This document shows, piece after piece, positions 1 through 6,622 of a stretch of 36,638 nucleotides of DNA (positions are counted from its first letter, which is position 1; each line of letters begins with the position of its first letter). Under the pieces are notes generated by a model. The model made no database searches. It saw nothing but the letters and a program-made list of their open reading frames with translations, and was not told the origin of the DNA. The position numbers and the translations under genes were made by a program. Origin of the DNA: Lachnospiraceae bacterium (GTDB lineage: Bacteria; Bacillota; Clostridia; Lachnospirales; Lachnospiraceae); the NCBI GenBank assembly GCA_029225485.1, contig JAQXWO010000013.1:1-36638 (forward strand), in the 5' to 3' direction.

Positions 1-9
1 CACATAAAA

Positions 10-40
10 CGGGAGCCTGGACCGAAGGCTCAGGCTCCCG
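10..40. repeat. Perfect 10-bp hairpin
   Basis: CGGGAGCCTG at 10-19 is exactly reverse-complementary to CAGGCTCCCG at 31-40, with an 11-nt loop. No T-tract follows, so it is not a standard intrinsic terminator on the plus strand. It lies in the frame leading into the pilin sorting signal, which is unusual for coding DNA. Role unknown. Confidence 0.7.
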
Positions 41-65
41 GGGTTCAAACGAATTAAAGTATCGC

Positions 66-113
66 CGGAACGAAAAAAGGCCGGGTGGCACACCCGATCC
101 GGGTTTTGTTCCG
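66..113. repeat. Nested inverted repeat before the sorting signal
   Basis: CGGAAC at 66-71 pairs with GTTCCG at 108-113, AAAA with TTTT just inside, and a central stem CGGGT (82-86) / ACCCG (92-96) closes a 5-nt loop. With the hairpin at 10-40 it makes the first 113 bases almost wholly foldable. Could be a structured leftover of a rearrangement or a short mobile palindrome; function unknown. Confidence 0.5.
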
Positions 114-349
114 AGAACAGATGTTGTTGAAGTAGTGAACAAGAAAGGGTCTGTTCTTCCTTCTGCCGGTGGCATCGTCACCACAATCTTCTACATCATC
201 GGTGCTATCCTTGTGATCGGCGCTGGCGTAGTTCTGGTAACCCGCCGCTACATGAACGTGCAGTTAGCATTTTTGGAAGAAAAGAGCCGAAGTGTCAGGC
301 ACACGAAACAAAACATAAAAGAGAAATAAAATTTTTATAAAGTCCATGA

Positions 350-401
350 AACATCCCGTGGAGGTGCGGTCATGCAGCCGCCCTCCGGACGGATGTTTTT
401 A
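350..401 (+). terminator. Intrinsic terminator after the pilin-like fragment
   Basis: AACATCC (350-356) pairs with GGATGTT (391-397). Inner pairs GGAGG/CCTCC and GCGG/CCGC extend the stem around a short loop, and a T-run at 396-400 follows. It separates the pilin-like gene from the sortase gene, so sortase transcription probably depends on read-through or a separate promoter. Confidence 0.75.
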
Positions 402-416
402 TCTAAAGGAGAACAG

Positions 417-476
417 ATGGTTCTGATTCCCGTCTGTGGGATGATCCGTATGCGGCAGCCGGTCTTTGAGAGCTGA
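417..476 (+). CDS. Possible 19-aa leader ORF
   Basis: ATG at 417 follows AAAGGAG at 405-411, one of the best Shine-Dalgarno sequences in the window, directly after the terminator. It encodes 19 residues rich in Met, Val and Ile and stops with TGA at 474-476. The stop overlaps the ATG of a second tiny ORF. No similarity is recognised. It may be a translated leader controlling the sortase gene, or the start of a degraded gene. Confidence 0.3.
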   Translation: MVLIPVCGMIRMRQPVFES

Positions 477-541
477 TGCACAGGGATGTTCGCACAGAAC
501 AGCTGGTACAGAAGTTTTACAACAGGGGCGTTATTCTATGA
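476..541 (+). CDS. Possible 21-aa ORF bridging to the sortase gene
   Basis: The ORF starts at an ATG sharing one base with the previous stop (TGATG) and ends with a TGA at 539-541 that overlaps the sortase ATG at 538 (ATGA). The peptide is charged and ends in hydrophobic residues. The chain of overlaps would allow translational coupling from the strong ribosome site at 405-411 into the sortase gene. No known family; it could also be a frameshifted relic. Confidence 0.25.
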   Translation: MHRDVRTEQLVQKFYNRGVIL

Positions 542-1365
542 AATGGATCAAAAAAAACGGGTTAACGATTATCCTGGTCTCTGTCTTTATGATGGGACTG
601 GGATTGATTTTATATCCGACGGTCAGTGACTACTGGAACTCTTTACATCAGTCCAAAGCCGTGGTAAGCTATGTGGAGAATGTCACCAATATTGATGACG
701 AGAAATATGAGGAACTGTGGCAGGATGCCGCAGCTTACAATGAGCGTCTGGGAGAGAGCGGGATACAGTGGCTGCTGACAGATGAGGAGAAAGAGGAGTA
801 CAACGAATTACTGAAAATCGATGATTCCGGGATCATGGCGTATATTGATATTCCGGTGATCAATTGTTCCCTTCCTATCTATCACGGGACGGAGGAATCG
901 GTCCTGCAGGTTGCGGTGGGACATATCGAGGGGACTTCCCTTCCGGTGGGCGGAGAAAGCTCTCATTGTGTGGTGTCCGGTCACCGGGGACTGCCTTCGG
1001 CCAGGATCTTTACGGATCTGGATAAGCTGGTGGAGGGTGATACTTTTCTCATCCATACGCTGGATGCCACACTGACCTATGAAGTGGATCAGATCCGCAT
1101 CGTGGAGCCTACGGATCTTTCGGATCTCCAGATCGAGGAGGGCAAGGATCTCTGTACGCTGGTGACCTGTACTCCCTACGGGATCAATACCCATCGTCTG
1201 CTGGTCCGGGGCCATCGGGTGGCCAATGTGGAGGAAGCGCAGGAGGTGCGTGTCAGTGCCGACGCCACGCAGGTGGATCCGGTGCAGGTAGCTCCCTTCC
1301 TGGCAGTTCCGCTGCTGCTGCTTCTGGTGGTATGGATGTTGATCGCCACCAGGAGGAAGCGCTGA
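538..1365 (+). CDS. Class C (pilus) sortase
   Basis: Membrane transpeptidase of 275 aa that would join pilin subunits through their C-terminal sorting motifs on the outer face of the membrane. An N-terminal membrane segment lies at about residues 8-27. The sortase fold has the catalytic histidine in VVSGHRG (H149), the cysteine in TLVTC (C211) and the arginine in THRLL (R220). A second membrane segment near the C-terminus (VAPFLAVPLLLLLVV) followed by RRKR is the class C hallmark. The ATG at 538 is preferred: it has AGGGGCG upstream and gives a clean signal anchor, whereas the TTG at 466 would add 24 unlikely residues. It follows a pilin-like gene end, as in pilus loci, and is about 60 nt upstream of the regulator gene in the same direction. 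A lid motif was not examined in detail. Confidence 0.93.
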   Translation: MKWIKKNGLTIILVSVFMMGLGLILYPTVSDYWNSLHQSKAVVSYVENVTNIDDEKYEELWQDAAAYNERLGESGIQWLLTDEEKEEYNELLKIDDSGIMAYIDIPVINCSLPIYHGTEESVLQVAVGHIEGTSLPVGGESSHCVVSGHRGLPSARIFTDLDKLVEGDTFLIHTLDATLTYEVDQIRIVEPTDLSDLQIEEGKDLCTLVTCTPYGINTHRLLVRGHRVANVEEAQEVRVSADATQVDPVQVAPFLAVPLLLLLVVWMLIATRRKR

Positions 1366-1426
1366 GACGCGGGAAGAGTGAGATGCGCAGAGACCTGTCG
1401 GATGGATACAGGGGAAGGGTGATGTA

Positions 1427-2653
1427 ATGAAAAAAATCAGAATGCAGTTGTTCGGTCAGTTTGTTCTTTCCAACGGTGATAAAAGGCTGAGTGAGGAGTC
1501 TCTGCGCTCCAACCGCCTGACCAATCTGCTGTCCTATGTGCTGGTGCACCGGGATCAGGTCATTCCGCTGCAGAAGCTGGCTGACACGATCCTGGGAGTT
1601 GACACCAAGAATCCTGAGAACACCATCCGCAATCTGATGTACCGTCTCCGGAATGAGATGAAAGTATTGGGTGATGACAAATATATCTGTACCCTTCAGG
1701 GTGCCTATCAGTGGAATCCTGAGATAGAGGTAGAGAGTGATTATGAAGAGTTTGAGACCATGGTCGGCAGACTGCGGGAGATGAATTTCAGACTCCAGCC
1801 GGAGGATGAAGGGGAGCGAAGGACTCTCTGCCAGCACATTATCTCTGCTTATCAGGGAAATGTGACGGAGAAGATCGCCAGTGAGACTTGGATCATGCCG
1901 AAAGTGATGCGCTGTCAGGCCGAATATATCAAGACCGTGGAGACCCTCTGCGGGATCTATGACCGTGCAGGCGAATGGCAGGCCGAGGAACAGCTCTGCC
2001 GGGACGCGATGAATATAGATGCTTCCGATGAGGAGCTCCACTGCTGGCTCATCAGTAGTCTGCATCATCAGGGGAAGATCGATCAGGCGATCCGGCAGTA
2101 TGAGATATCTAAGCACATGCTCTATGAGAGCTACGGGACAGAGGATATGGAGAAGCTCCAGCAGACTTTCCGGGAAGTGATCAGCGGCAACCAGTTCCAT
2201 GCCATTGACCTGGACAACCTGATGATGGACATGCAGGAGCAGGAGCGGCCCAGGGAGACCTTTTTCTGTGATTACCAGATCTTTCGCATGCTGTACCGGA
2301 TCGAGGCCAGGAGGGCCAACCGCCTGGGAATCTCGGAGCAGGTGATGCTCCTGACTCTGAAGCAGTCTTCCGGGGAGACGGGGATCGGGGAAAAGGATAA
2401 GACCAACAGTGAATTATTGAAAGAGATGGAACAGCTGGAAAAGGTGGTGAGCAGCCAGCTCAGGACGGGAGACGTGGCTACCAGATTAAGCGCGACCCAG
2501 ATCCTGCTCCTGCTTCCGGACTGTTCTTATGAAAATAGTATATCAGTGGCAAAGAGACTGCAGAGGAATTTTAAGAAGGCCATCGGGAAACGGCAGGTGG
2601 AACTGTCGTATGAACTGGGGGGAATTTCTTTTGGCTGCAATGTACTGGATTAG
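1427..2653 (+). CDS. BTAD/SARP-like transcriptional regulator with a degenerate GGDEF-like C-terminus
   Basis: Protein of 408 aa. Residues 1-95 form an OmpR-type winged helix (starting KIRMQLFGQFVL, with a helix rich in RSNRLTNLLSYLL-type residues), followed at about 100-250 by a helical bacterial transcriptional activator (BTAD, TPR-like) domain. From about 260 the sequence follows the pattern of a nucleotide-cyclase/GGDEF domain: GDVATRLSATQILLLLPD aligns with the GD..aR.GGDEF.vLlp core, but the signature is LSATQ at 354-358, so no cyclase activity is expected. Family knowledge says BTAD proteins activate nearby genes; coupling to a dead GGDEF domain suggests a sensory or c-di-GMP/GTP-binding input, which is inference. 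It starts at ATG 1427 after GAAGGGTGA and lies 6 nt before the diguanylate cyclase gene, so the two are surely co-expressed. Confidence 0.85.
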   Translation: MKKIRMQLFGQFVLSNGDKRLSEESLRSNRLTNLLSYVLVHRDQVIPLQKLADTILGVDTKNPENTIRNLMYRLRNEMKVLGDDKYICTLQGAYQWNPEIEVESDYEEFETMVGRLREMNFRLQPEDEGERRTLCQHIISAYQGNVTEKIASETWIMPKVMRCQAEYIKTVETLCGIYDRAGEWQAEEQLCRDAMNIDASDEELHCWLISSLHHQGKIDQAIRQYEISKHMLYESYGTEDMEKLQQTFREVISGNQFHAIDLDNLMMDMQEQERPRETFFCDYQIFRMLYRIEARRANRLGISEQVMLLTLKQSSGETGIGEKDKTNSELLKEMEQLEKVVSSQLRTGDVATRLSATQILLLLPDCSYENSISVAKRLQRNFKKAIGKRQVELSYELGGISFGCNVLD

Positions 2654-2668
2654 GGGAGGATGTTGCTT

Positions 2669-3994
2669 GTGACGAAAGAAAAAATGCGGGTACAGAATAC
2701 CGATGATGCGCTGGACAAGACACGGATGCTGGCTTACAATTTTTATACGGCCAGGGATCCGGCGGGCGTGATGTGTTTCTACGATGCCCGGGAGGTCTGC
2801 TGGTTCGGGATATCCGCCCGGGAGGAGGCTTTCAGCTTCCGCAGTCTCCAGGCTGCCATGACCAGTCTTCTGAGCAATATGCTGGAGTATGACCTGGCAG
2901 AGGAGCAGTATCAGGTATTGTACAGCGGCGAGGATTCCTGCCTGGTCGCAGGGAGTTTTGAACTGCATGATTCCGGCAGGATGGCAGAATTGAAAAGGAT
3001 GTCCTGTTTCTGGACGCTGAAGGAGGGGGAGTGGCGTCTGAACCGGCTCAGGCTGAGCCTGCCCCAGGAGGATCCGGATCAGGGACGGGAGTCAGCGGAT
3101 GAGCTGGTCATCTCGAGGAGAAAGGGCGAGATGCTGGTGGATCTGAACAGCACCAGCCTCATAGAATATACGGTAGAAAGTGACAGGATGGAGATGTATC
3201 TGTCGGAGGCGGACGGTCGGAGGAGATACCGTGTCCTGAAAAAATACTCCCAGGTGAGTCAGAGAGAGTTGGAGACCTGGATCCACGCGCAGGACCAGAG
3301 TAAGATACGCAGTACCTTCCGCAGCCAGCAGATGCAGAGGACCATCGAGTTCCGCACTCTCGATGAGGAAGGGGATTACAGATGGTGCCGTATGTTCAGT
3401 CAGAAGATTTATGATGACGGCGGCAGGCTCCGGAAGATCCTGGGCGTGATCCAGGACATCAGCCAGGAAAAGGAACTGATCGAGGAGGCATGGAAGGACA
3501 GCCTCACCGGCACCTACAACCGCCACGGCATGAAGGTCCTGGTGGGAGACTACTGCAGATTTCTCCTGCAGCAGAGCAGGCGCATCAAAGGTGCGGCGCT
3601 GCTGCTGGACCTGGACAATTTCGGGAGTCTGAACGAAACTCTTGGCCGGGAGACTGGCGACCAGATCCTGAAGGATGTAGTGACCCTGCTCCGGAGCCGC
3701 TTCCGCAGCGACGACAAGATCTTCCGCACCGGGGGGGACGAATTCCTGGTGCTCATGAAGGATGTGCCCGACAGGGCAGTGGTGCAGCGCAAGGGAGAAA
3801 ACCTCATAGAGGAATTTGCAGAATACGCCGCCCGGTACGATGTGCCGGAGCATCCGCTGAGCCTCAGCATCGGCGCCCTGGTCTTCGACCAGACCGTATC
3901 CGGCGCCGAAGAAATATTCCGCTGCGCCCACAGCGCACTGCAGCAGGTGAAGCAGAAAGGGAAACAGGGGATAGTGGTCTGTCAGGGCGAATAA
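2669..3994 (+). CDS. Diguanylate cyclase with SnoaL-like and PAS-like sensor domains
   Basis: Makes cyclic di-GMP from two GTP. The protein has 441 aa from the GTG at 2669, chosen because GGGAGG (2654-2659) sits 9 nt upstream; the ATG at 2660 abuts that site and is too close. Residues 1-145 resemble an NTF2/SnoaL-like fold. About 170-265 is PAS-like and ends in the typical ILGVIQDISQEKE linker. The GGDEF domain fills 270-435, with DSLTGTYNRHG, the signature GGDEF at 355-359 and an RSDD inhibitory site five residues before it, so both catalysis and product inhibition look intact. No membrane segment is seen, so it is probably cytosolic. It sits directly behind the BTAD regulator and sortase genes, suggesting c-di-GMP control of surface pili. 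The GGDEF part uses more C-ending codons than the sensor part. A terminator follows at 4010. Confidence 0.92.
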   Translation: MTKEKMRVQNTDDALDKTRMLAYNFYTARDPAGVMCFYDAREVCWFGISAREEAFSFRSLQAAMTSLLSNMLEYDLAEEQYQVLYSGEDSCLVAGSFELHDSGRMAELKRMSCFWTLKEGEWRLNRLRLSLPQEDPDQGRESADELVISRRKGEMLVDLNSTSLIEYTVESDRMEMYLSEADGRRRYRVLKKYSQVSQRELETWIHAQDQSKIRSTFRSQQMQRTIEFRTLDEEGDYRWCRMFSQKIYDDGGRLRKILGVIQDISQEKELIEEAWKDSLTGTYNRHGMKVLVGDYCRFLLQQSRRIKGAALLLDLDNFGSLNETLGRETGDQILKDVVTLLRSRFRSDDKIFRTGGDEFLVLMKDVPDRAVVQRKGENLIEEFAEYAARYDVPEHPLSLSIGALVFDQTVSGAEEIFRCAHSALQQVKQKGKQGIVVCQGE

Positions 3995-4009
3995 AAAGAG
4001 CATTAATAA

Positions 4010-4052
4010 CGCTGTAAAGTCTGCTGGAAGAGGCTTTACAGCGTCTTATTTT
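4010..4052 (+). terminator. Intrinsic terminator between convergent genes
   Basis: CGCTGTAAAG (4010-4019) pairs perfectly with CTTTACAGCG (4034-4043), with a 14-nt loop, followed by TCTTATTTT. It ends the regulator/cyclase transcript and lies just before the end of the opposite-strand nuclease-like gene. Confidence 0.88.
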
Positions 4053-4075
4053 CTGTCAGATGGATTTTTTAAAAG

Positions 4076-4963
4076 TTACCAGTTTTTTTGCAGGTATTCT
4101 TCTGCCTTTTCTGCCGTCACCTGGTATCTCGTCCTGATTTTGTCTGCAGTCTTCTCACGTGAGAGGGAGAATTCTCTGCAAAGCTCGACCAGGGTACGGA
4201 TTTCCTGCTCCAGACCCTGTTCGCGCCCCTGCTCCAGCCCAAGCTGGCGTGCGGCATCCAGCTCATCTTTCATCAATTCCATTAATGCTTCACACATTTG
4301 ATTTACCTCCTGAAATTTCTCTCTGTTTGCAGTTACGATGAGATTCATGATTGACTGATACAGCTTATCTTCTTTGTGATGGCCGTATTCCTCGATCAAT
4401 CTTTGGATACTCCCGGATGTTTCGATCCGGTTCGTCAGGTTCCTGAGCCACAGGTTTTCCTCCTCTGAAAGCTTCGACGTCACGATGACCTGGATGGGGA
4501 TATGATTTCCTTCTACATAATAAATGCCATCCTCCACATTCCGAAGGGAGTATCGTTTTTTCTGGCCCAGATGCCGGAACAATTTGTCGGGATATTTCGT
4601 ACAGACAAGTGTCATGGTTAATTCCTCGATCGGAATAGCATCCACAGTCAAAGCATCTGATTTGTAAAAACAGGTATAGCCGTAAGCCTTATAAAAATCA
4701 TCTATGCTCAGATAGTCGGTCGGGCCTTTATATTCGATAATATTGTACTTCCGGAAGATTTTCCCGATGTTCTTTTTTACGGGAAGGCCTTTCTCCTTCT
4801 TGATGATCAGCACATCGATCCCCATGGGTTTTGTGCCCAGCTGATGCTCATTTTCAAAGATCAGGTTTTCCCTGTCCGCTGCCAGCTCGATCTGGATGCC
4901 GGCATAAAATGCCGGATGCCACTGCAGCATCTCTTTTTTCTGCTGCGTTTCGTTCAAATACAT
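4076..4963 (-). CDS. PD-(D/E)XK nuclease-like protein (Rpn/transposase-associated type)
   Basis: Protein of 295 aa. The N-terminal half carries a PD-(D/E)XK pattern: aspartate in MGIDVLIIKK (D50) and the E-x-K pair in NIIEYKG (E77, K79), followed by helices with conserved Tyr residues as in Rpn-type recombination-promoting nucleases. The C-terminus has a charged helix with LEQGREQGLEQE, a Gln/Glu/Gly repeat typical of these families, then a short helical domain. The start ATG has GGAGG close upstream (minus strand). It has its own promoter at 5120-5148. Such proteins occur in many paralogs in Lachnospiraceae genomes and their physiological role is unknown. It is a single gene between unrelated loci, flanked by a terminator and a divergent promoter, consistent with an accessory insertion. 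Confidence 0.7.
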   Translation of the reverse strand: MYLNETQQKKEMLQWHPAFYAGIQIELAADRENLIFENEHQLGTKPMGIDVLIIKKEKGLPVKKNIGKIFRKYNIIEYKGPTDYLSIDDFYKAYGYTCFYKSDALTVDAIPIEELTMTLVCTKYPDKLFRHLGQKKRYSLRNVEDGIYYVEGNHIPIQVIVTSKLSEEENLWLRNLTNRIETSGSIQRLIEEYGHHKEDKLYQSIMNLIVTANREKFQEVNQMCEALMELMKDELDAARQLGLEQGREQGLEQEIRTLVELCREFSLSREKTADKIRTRYQVTAEKAEEYLQKNW

Positions 4964-4982
4964 TCCTCCTTTTGTAATTGTT

Positions 4983-5010
4983 CAGGAGGATTCTTTTCAG
5001 AAAACTCCTG
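4983..5010 (-). other. Small hairpin in the 5' leader of the nuclease-like gene
   Basis: CAGGAG (4983-4988) is complementary to CTCCTG (5005-5010), with further pairing of TTTTC and GAAAA inside. It lies about 20 nt upstream of the minus-strand start codon and just upstream of its ribosome site, so it could influence translation. This is inference from pairing only. Confidence 0.35.
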
Positions 5011-5049
5011 CTGTCTGATTGGATGTAAAGCATGAATTTTCTAAAAGAA

Positions 5050-5066
5050 ACAGAGATGATCTCTGT
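5050..5066. promoter_or_regulatory. 17-nt perfect palindrome, possible operator
   Basis: ACAGAGAT-G-ATCTCTGT has two 8-nt arms around one base. It lies in the AT-rich region between the divergent nuclease-like and MATE genes, downstream of the minus promoter. It could be a regulator site or a small hairpin in the minus-strand leader. Confidence 0.35.
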
Positions 5067-5119
5067 ATGTGATAAGATGTTTGATATGACAGAATATCTA
5101 AGAAAATATGCTTTTATTG

Positions 5120-5148
5120 ATTATAGCACACATAACTATATATGTAAA
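5120..5148 (-). promoter_or_regulatory. Sigma-A-type promoter of the nuclease-like gene
   Basis: On the minus strand a TTTACA (-35, at 5148-5143) and a perfect TATAAT (-10, at 5125-5120) are separated by exactly 17 bases. The transcript would have a leader of about 150 nt, which holds the palindrome at 5050 and the hairpin at 4983. Confidence 0.65.
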
Positions 5149-5167
5149 CTTTATTTTTGTGCATCTG

Positions 5168-5196
5168 TTGATTCGGTTCACATAAAGTGATATGAT
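5168..5196 (+). promoter_or_regulatory. Sigma-A-type promoter of the MATE gene
   Basis: TTGATT at 5168-5173 and TATGAT at 5191-5196 are 17 bases apart, about 70 nt upstream of the MATE start. The rest of the gap 4964-5265 is AT-rich and holds the minus promoter, a palindrome and a leader hairpin; no convincing gene is seen in it. Confidence 0.65.
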
Positions 5197-5265
5197 AAAA
5201 ACTTACTATGGAAAGCCGGCACGGGCAGCCTGCCTGACGGAGAAGATACAGAGGTAATATGGTAT

Positions 5266-6603
5266 ATGAAGATGGAAAATGATCTGGGCCACGATCCGGT
5301 GCGCAGTCTGGTGCTGCGCATTGCGATCCCCAGCATGCTGGCCCAGTTTGTCAGCGTATTGTACAGCATTGTGGACAGAATGTATATCGGAAATATTCCT
5401 CAGGTGGGGGATCTGGCCCTGGCGGGGGCAGGGATCTGCGGACCGATCGTCACGATGATCGGTTCTGTGGCATCTCTCGTAGGCATGGGAGGTTCTCCCC
5501 TGATGAGTATCAGCATGGGACAGAAAGAGATGCAGAAGGCGAAGGAGATCCTGTCTACCGGCTTTGTGATGCTGCTGGCCGGAGCGGTGCTGCTGCTGGC
5601 GTTTCTGATGCCGGTGCGCAGACAGATGCTGCTTTTCTTTGGCGCGAGCGAGGTGACACTGCCTTATGCCATGGATTATTATACCATGTACCTTGCAGGT
5701 ACTTTTTTCGCATTGCTGTCTTTGGGACTGAATCAGTTTATCATTGCCCAGGGATTTGCCAGGGTGGGCATGTGTTCGGTACTGCTGGGGGCCGTCAGCA
5801 ATATTATCCTGGATCCGGTGTTTATTTTCCTGTTTGGGATGGGCGTGGGGGGCGCTGCCGCGGCCACGGTGCTTTCTCAGCTTGCCAGCGCTCTGTTTGT
5901 CCTGAGATTTCTGAGGCAAAAGGATATTCCCGTGCGGTTGTCTTTCCGTGGATTTCGGTGGAAACTGATGAAAAAGATCCTGGCGATCGGTATGACGCCG
6001 TTTTTGATCATCGCCCTGGACAATGTGATGATCATTGTGATGAATATGGTGCTGCAGCACTACGGAGGCGCCGGTCAGGGGGATATGCTCATCACCTGTG
6101 CCACCATTGCCCAGAGCTTTATGCTGATCGTGACTATGCCCCTGGGCGGGATCAGCGCCGGGACCCAGTCGATCCTCGGGTATAATTACGGCGCGGGAAA
6201 TATGGACAGGGTGAAGAGTGCTCAGAAGTATATCATATTGCTCTGTGTGCTCTATACGTCGCTGATGTTTCTGATGGCCAGACTGCTGGGAGAATCATTC
6301 GTGAGTCTCTTCACCCGGGATGCCGGGGTGGCAGAGAATGCATTCCGGGCGATACGGATCTGTACGCTCAGCATCGTTCCCCTTGGAGTGCAGTATGCGA
6401 TCGTGGACGGATTTACCGGGATGGGAAAAGTGCAGATTTCACTGCCGCTGTCCTTCTTTCGCAAGGGCGTATATTTTGCGGTCCTGTTTCTGGCGCCTGC
6501 ACTGTGGGGAGCCGGAGCCGCATTTTACGCGGAGACGGTGTCGGACCTGATTCCGCCGGTGGTGTCGGCGGTGGTGTATTTTGTTGTGATGAAGAAAATG
6601 TGA
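5266..6603 (+). CDS. MATE family multidrug/organic cation exporter
   Basis: Cytoplasmic membrane transporter of 445 aa, the normal MATE length, with about 12 hydrophobic segments. It starts with the typical LGHDPVRSLVLRIAIPSMLAQFVSVLYSIVD-like first helix and has PLMSISMGQKE after helix 2 and the repeat-2 counterpart MPLGGISAGTQSILGYNYGA (two MatE repeats). MATE proteins export cationic drugs or metabolites using Na+ or H+; the substrate cannot be read from the sequence. The ATG at 5266 has GAGGT 10 nt upstream. It is followed by the radical SAM gene with almost no gap, so they are probably co-transcribed from the promoter at 5168. Confidence 0.93.
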   Translation: MKMENDLGHDPVRSLVLRIAIPSMLAQFVSVLYSIVDRMYIGNIPQVGDLALAGAGICGPIVTMIGSVASLVGMGGSPLMSISMGQKEMQKAKEILSTGFVMLLAGAVLLLAFLMPVRRQMLLFFGASEVTLPYAMDYYTMYLAGTFFALLSLGLNQFIIAQGFARVGMCSVLLGAVSNIILDPVFIFLFGMGVGGAAAATVLSQLASALFVLRFLRQKDIPVRLSFRGFRWKLMKKILAIGMTPFLIIALDNVMIIVMNMVLQHYGGAGQGDMLITCATIAQSFMLIVTMPLGGISAGTQSILGYNYGAGNMDRVKSAQKYIILLCVLYTSLMFLMARLLGESFVSLFTRDAGVAENAFRAIRICTLSIVPLGVQYAIVDGFTGMGKVQISLPLSFFRKGVYFAVLFLAPALWGAGAAFYAETVSDLIPPVVSAVVYFVVMKKM

Positions 6604-6622
6604 GATGCTGAAAGGGAAAATT

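Larger units (their letters stand above)
3..329 (+). pseudogene. 3' end of a sortase-anchored pilin-like protein (5' end outside window, probably damaged)
   Basis: The reading frame is open from the window edge to a TAA at 327-329. Residues encoded from about 135 on form a cell-wall sorting signal: a lysine-containing linker (VVNKKGSV), an LPSAG motif in place of canonical LPXTG, a hydrophobic stretch of about 20 residues and a double arginine. This is the usual end of SpaA-type pilins polymerised by class C sortases, and a class C sortase gene follows. Two things are odd. The part upstream of 120 is Gly/Pro/Arg-rich, unlike a pilin domain, and is filled by strong hairpins (10-40 and 66-113). 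The tail runs on about 22 residues past the arginine-tyrosine-MNVQ end; one base less after CAG near 262 would give a TAG stop there, so an indel may have removed the natural stop. It may be a remnant, a rearranged copy or a contig-edge artefact. The GTG at 135 is not a convincing start. Confidence 0.55.

Noticed and set aside
1253-2200. Minus-strand frame of 315 codons over the BTAD regulator
   Set aside because: The forward gene has HTH and BTAD motifs; the reverse frame is a shadow.
3490-4017. Second plus-strand frame of 175 codons inside the diguanylate cyclase gene
   Set aside because: It overlaps the intact GGDEF coding frame and has an Arg/Pro/Gly-rich product typical of a shifted frame in GC-rich DNA.
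5077-5190. 37-codon ORF in the gap before the MATE gene
   Set aside because: Very AT-rich, no good ribosome site, and it runs through both promoters, so it is unlikely to be translated.
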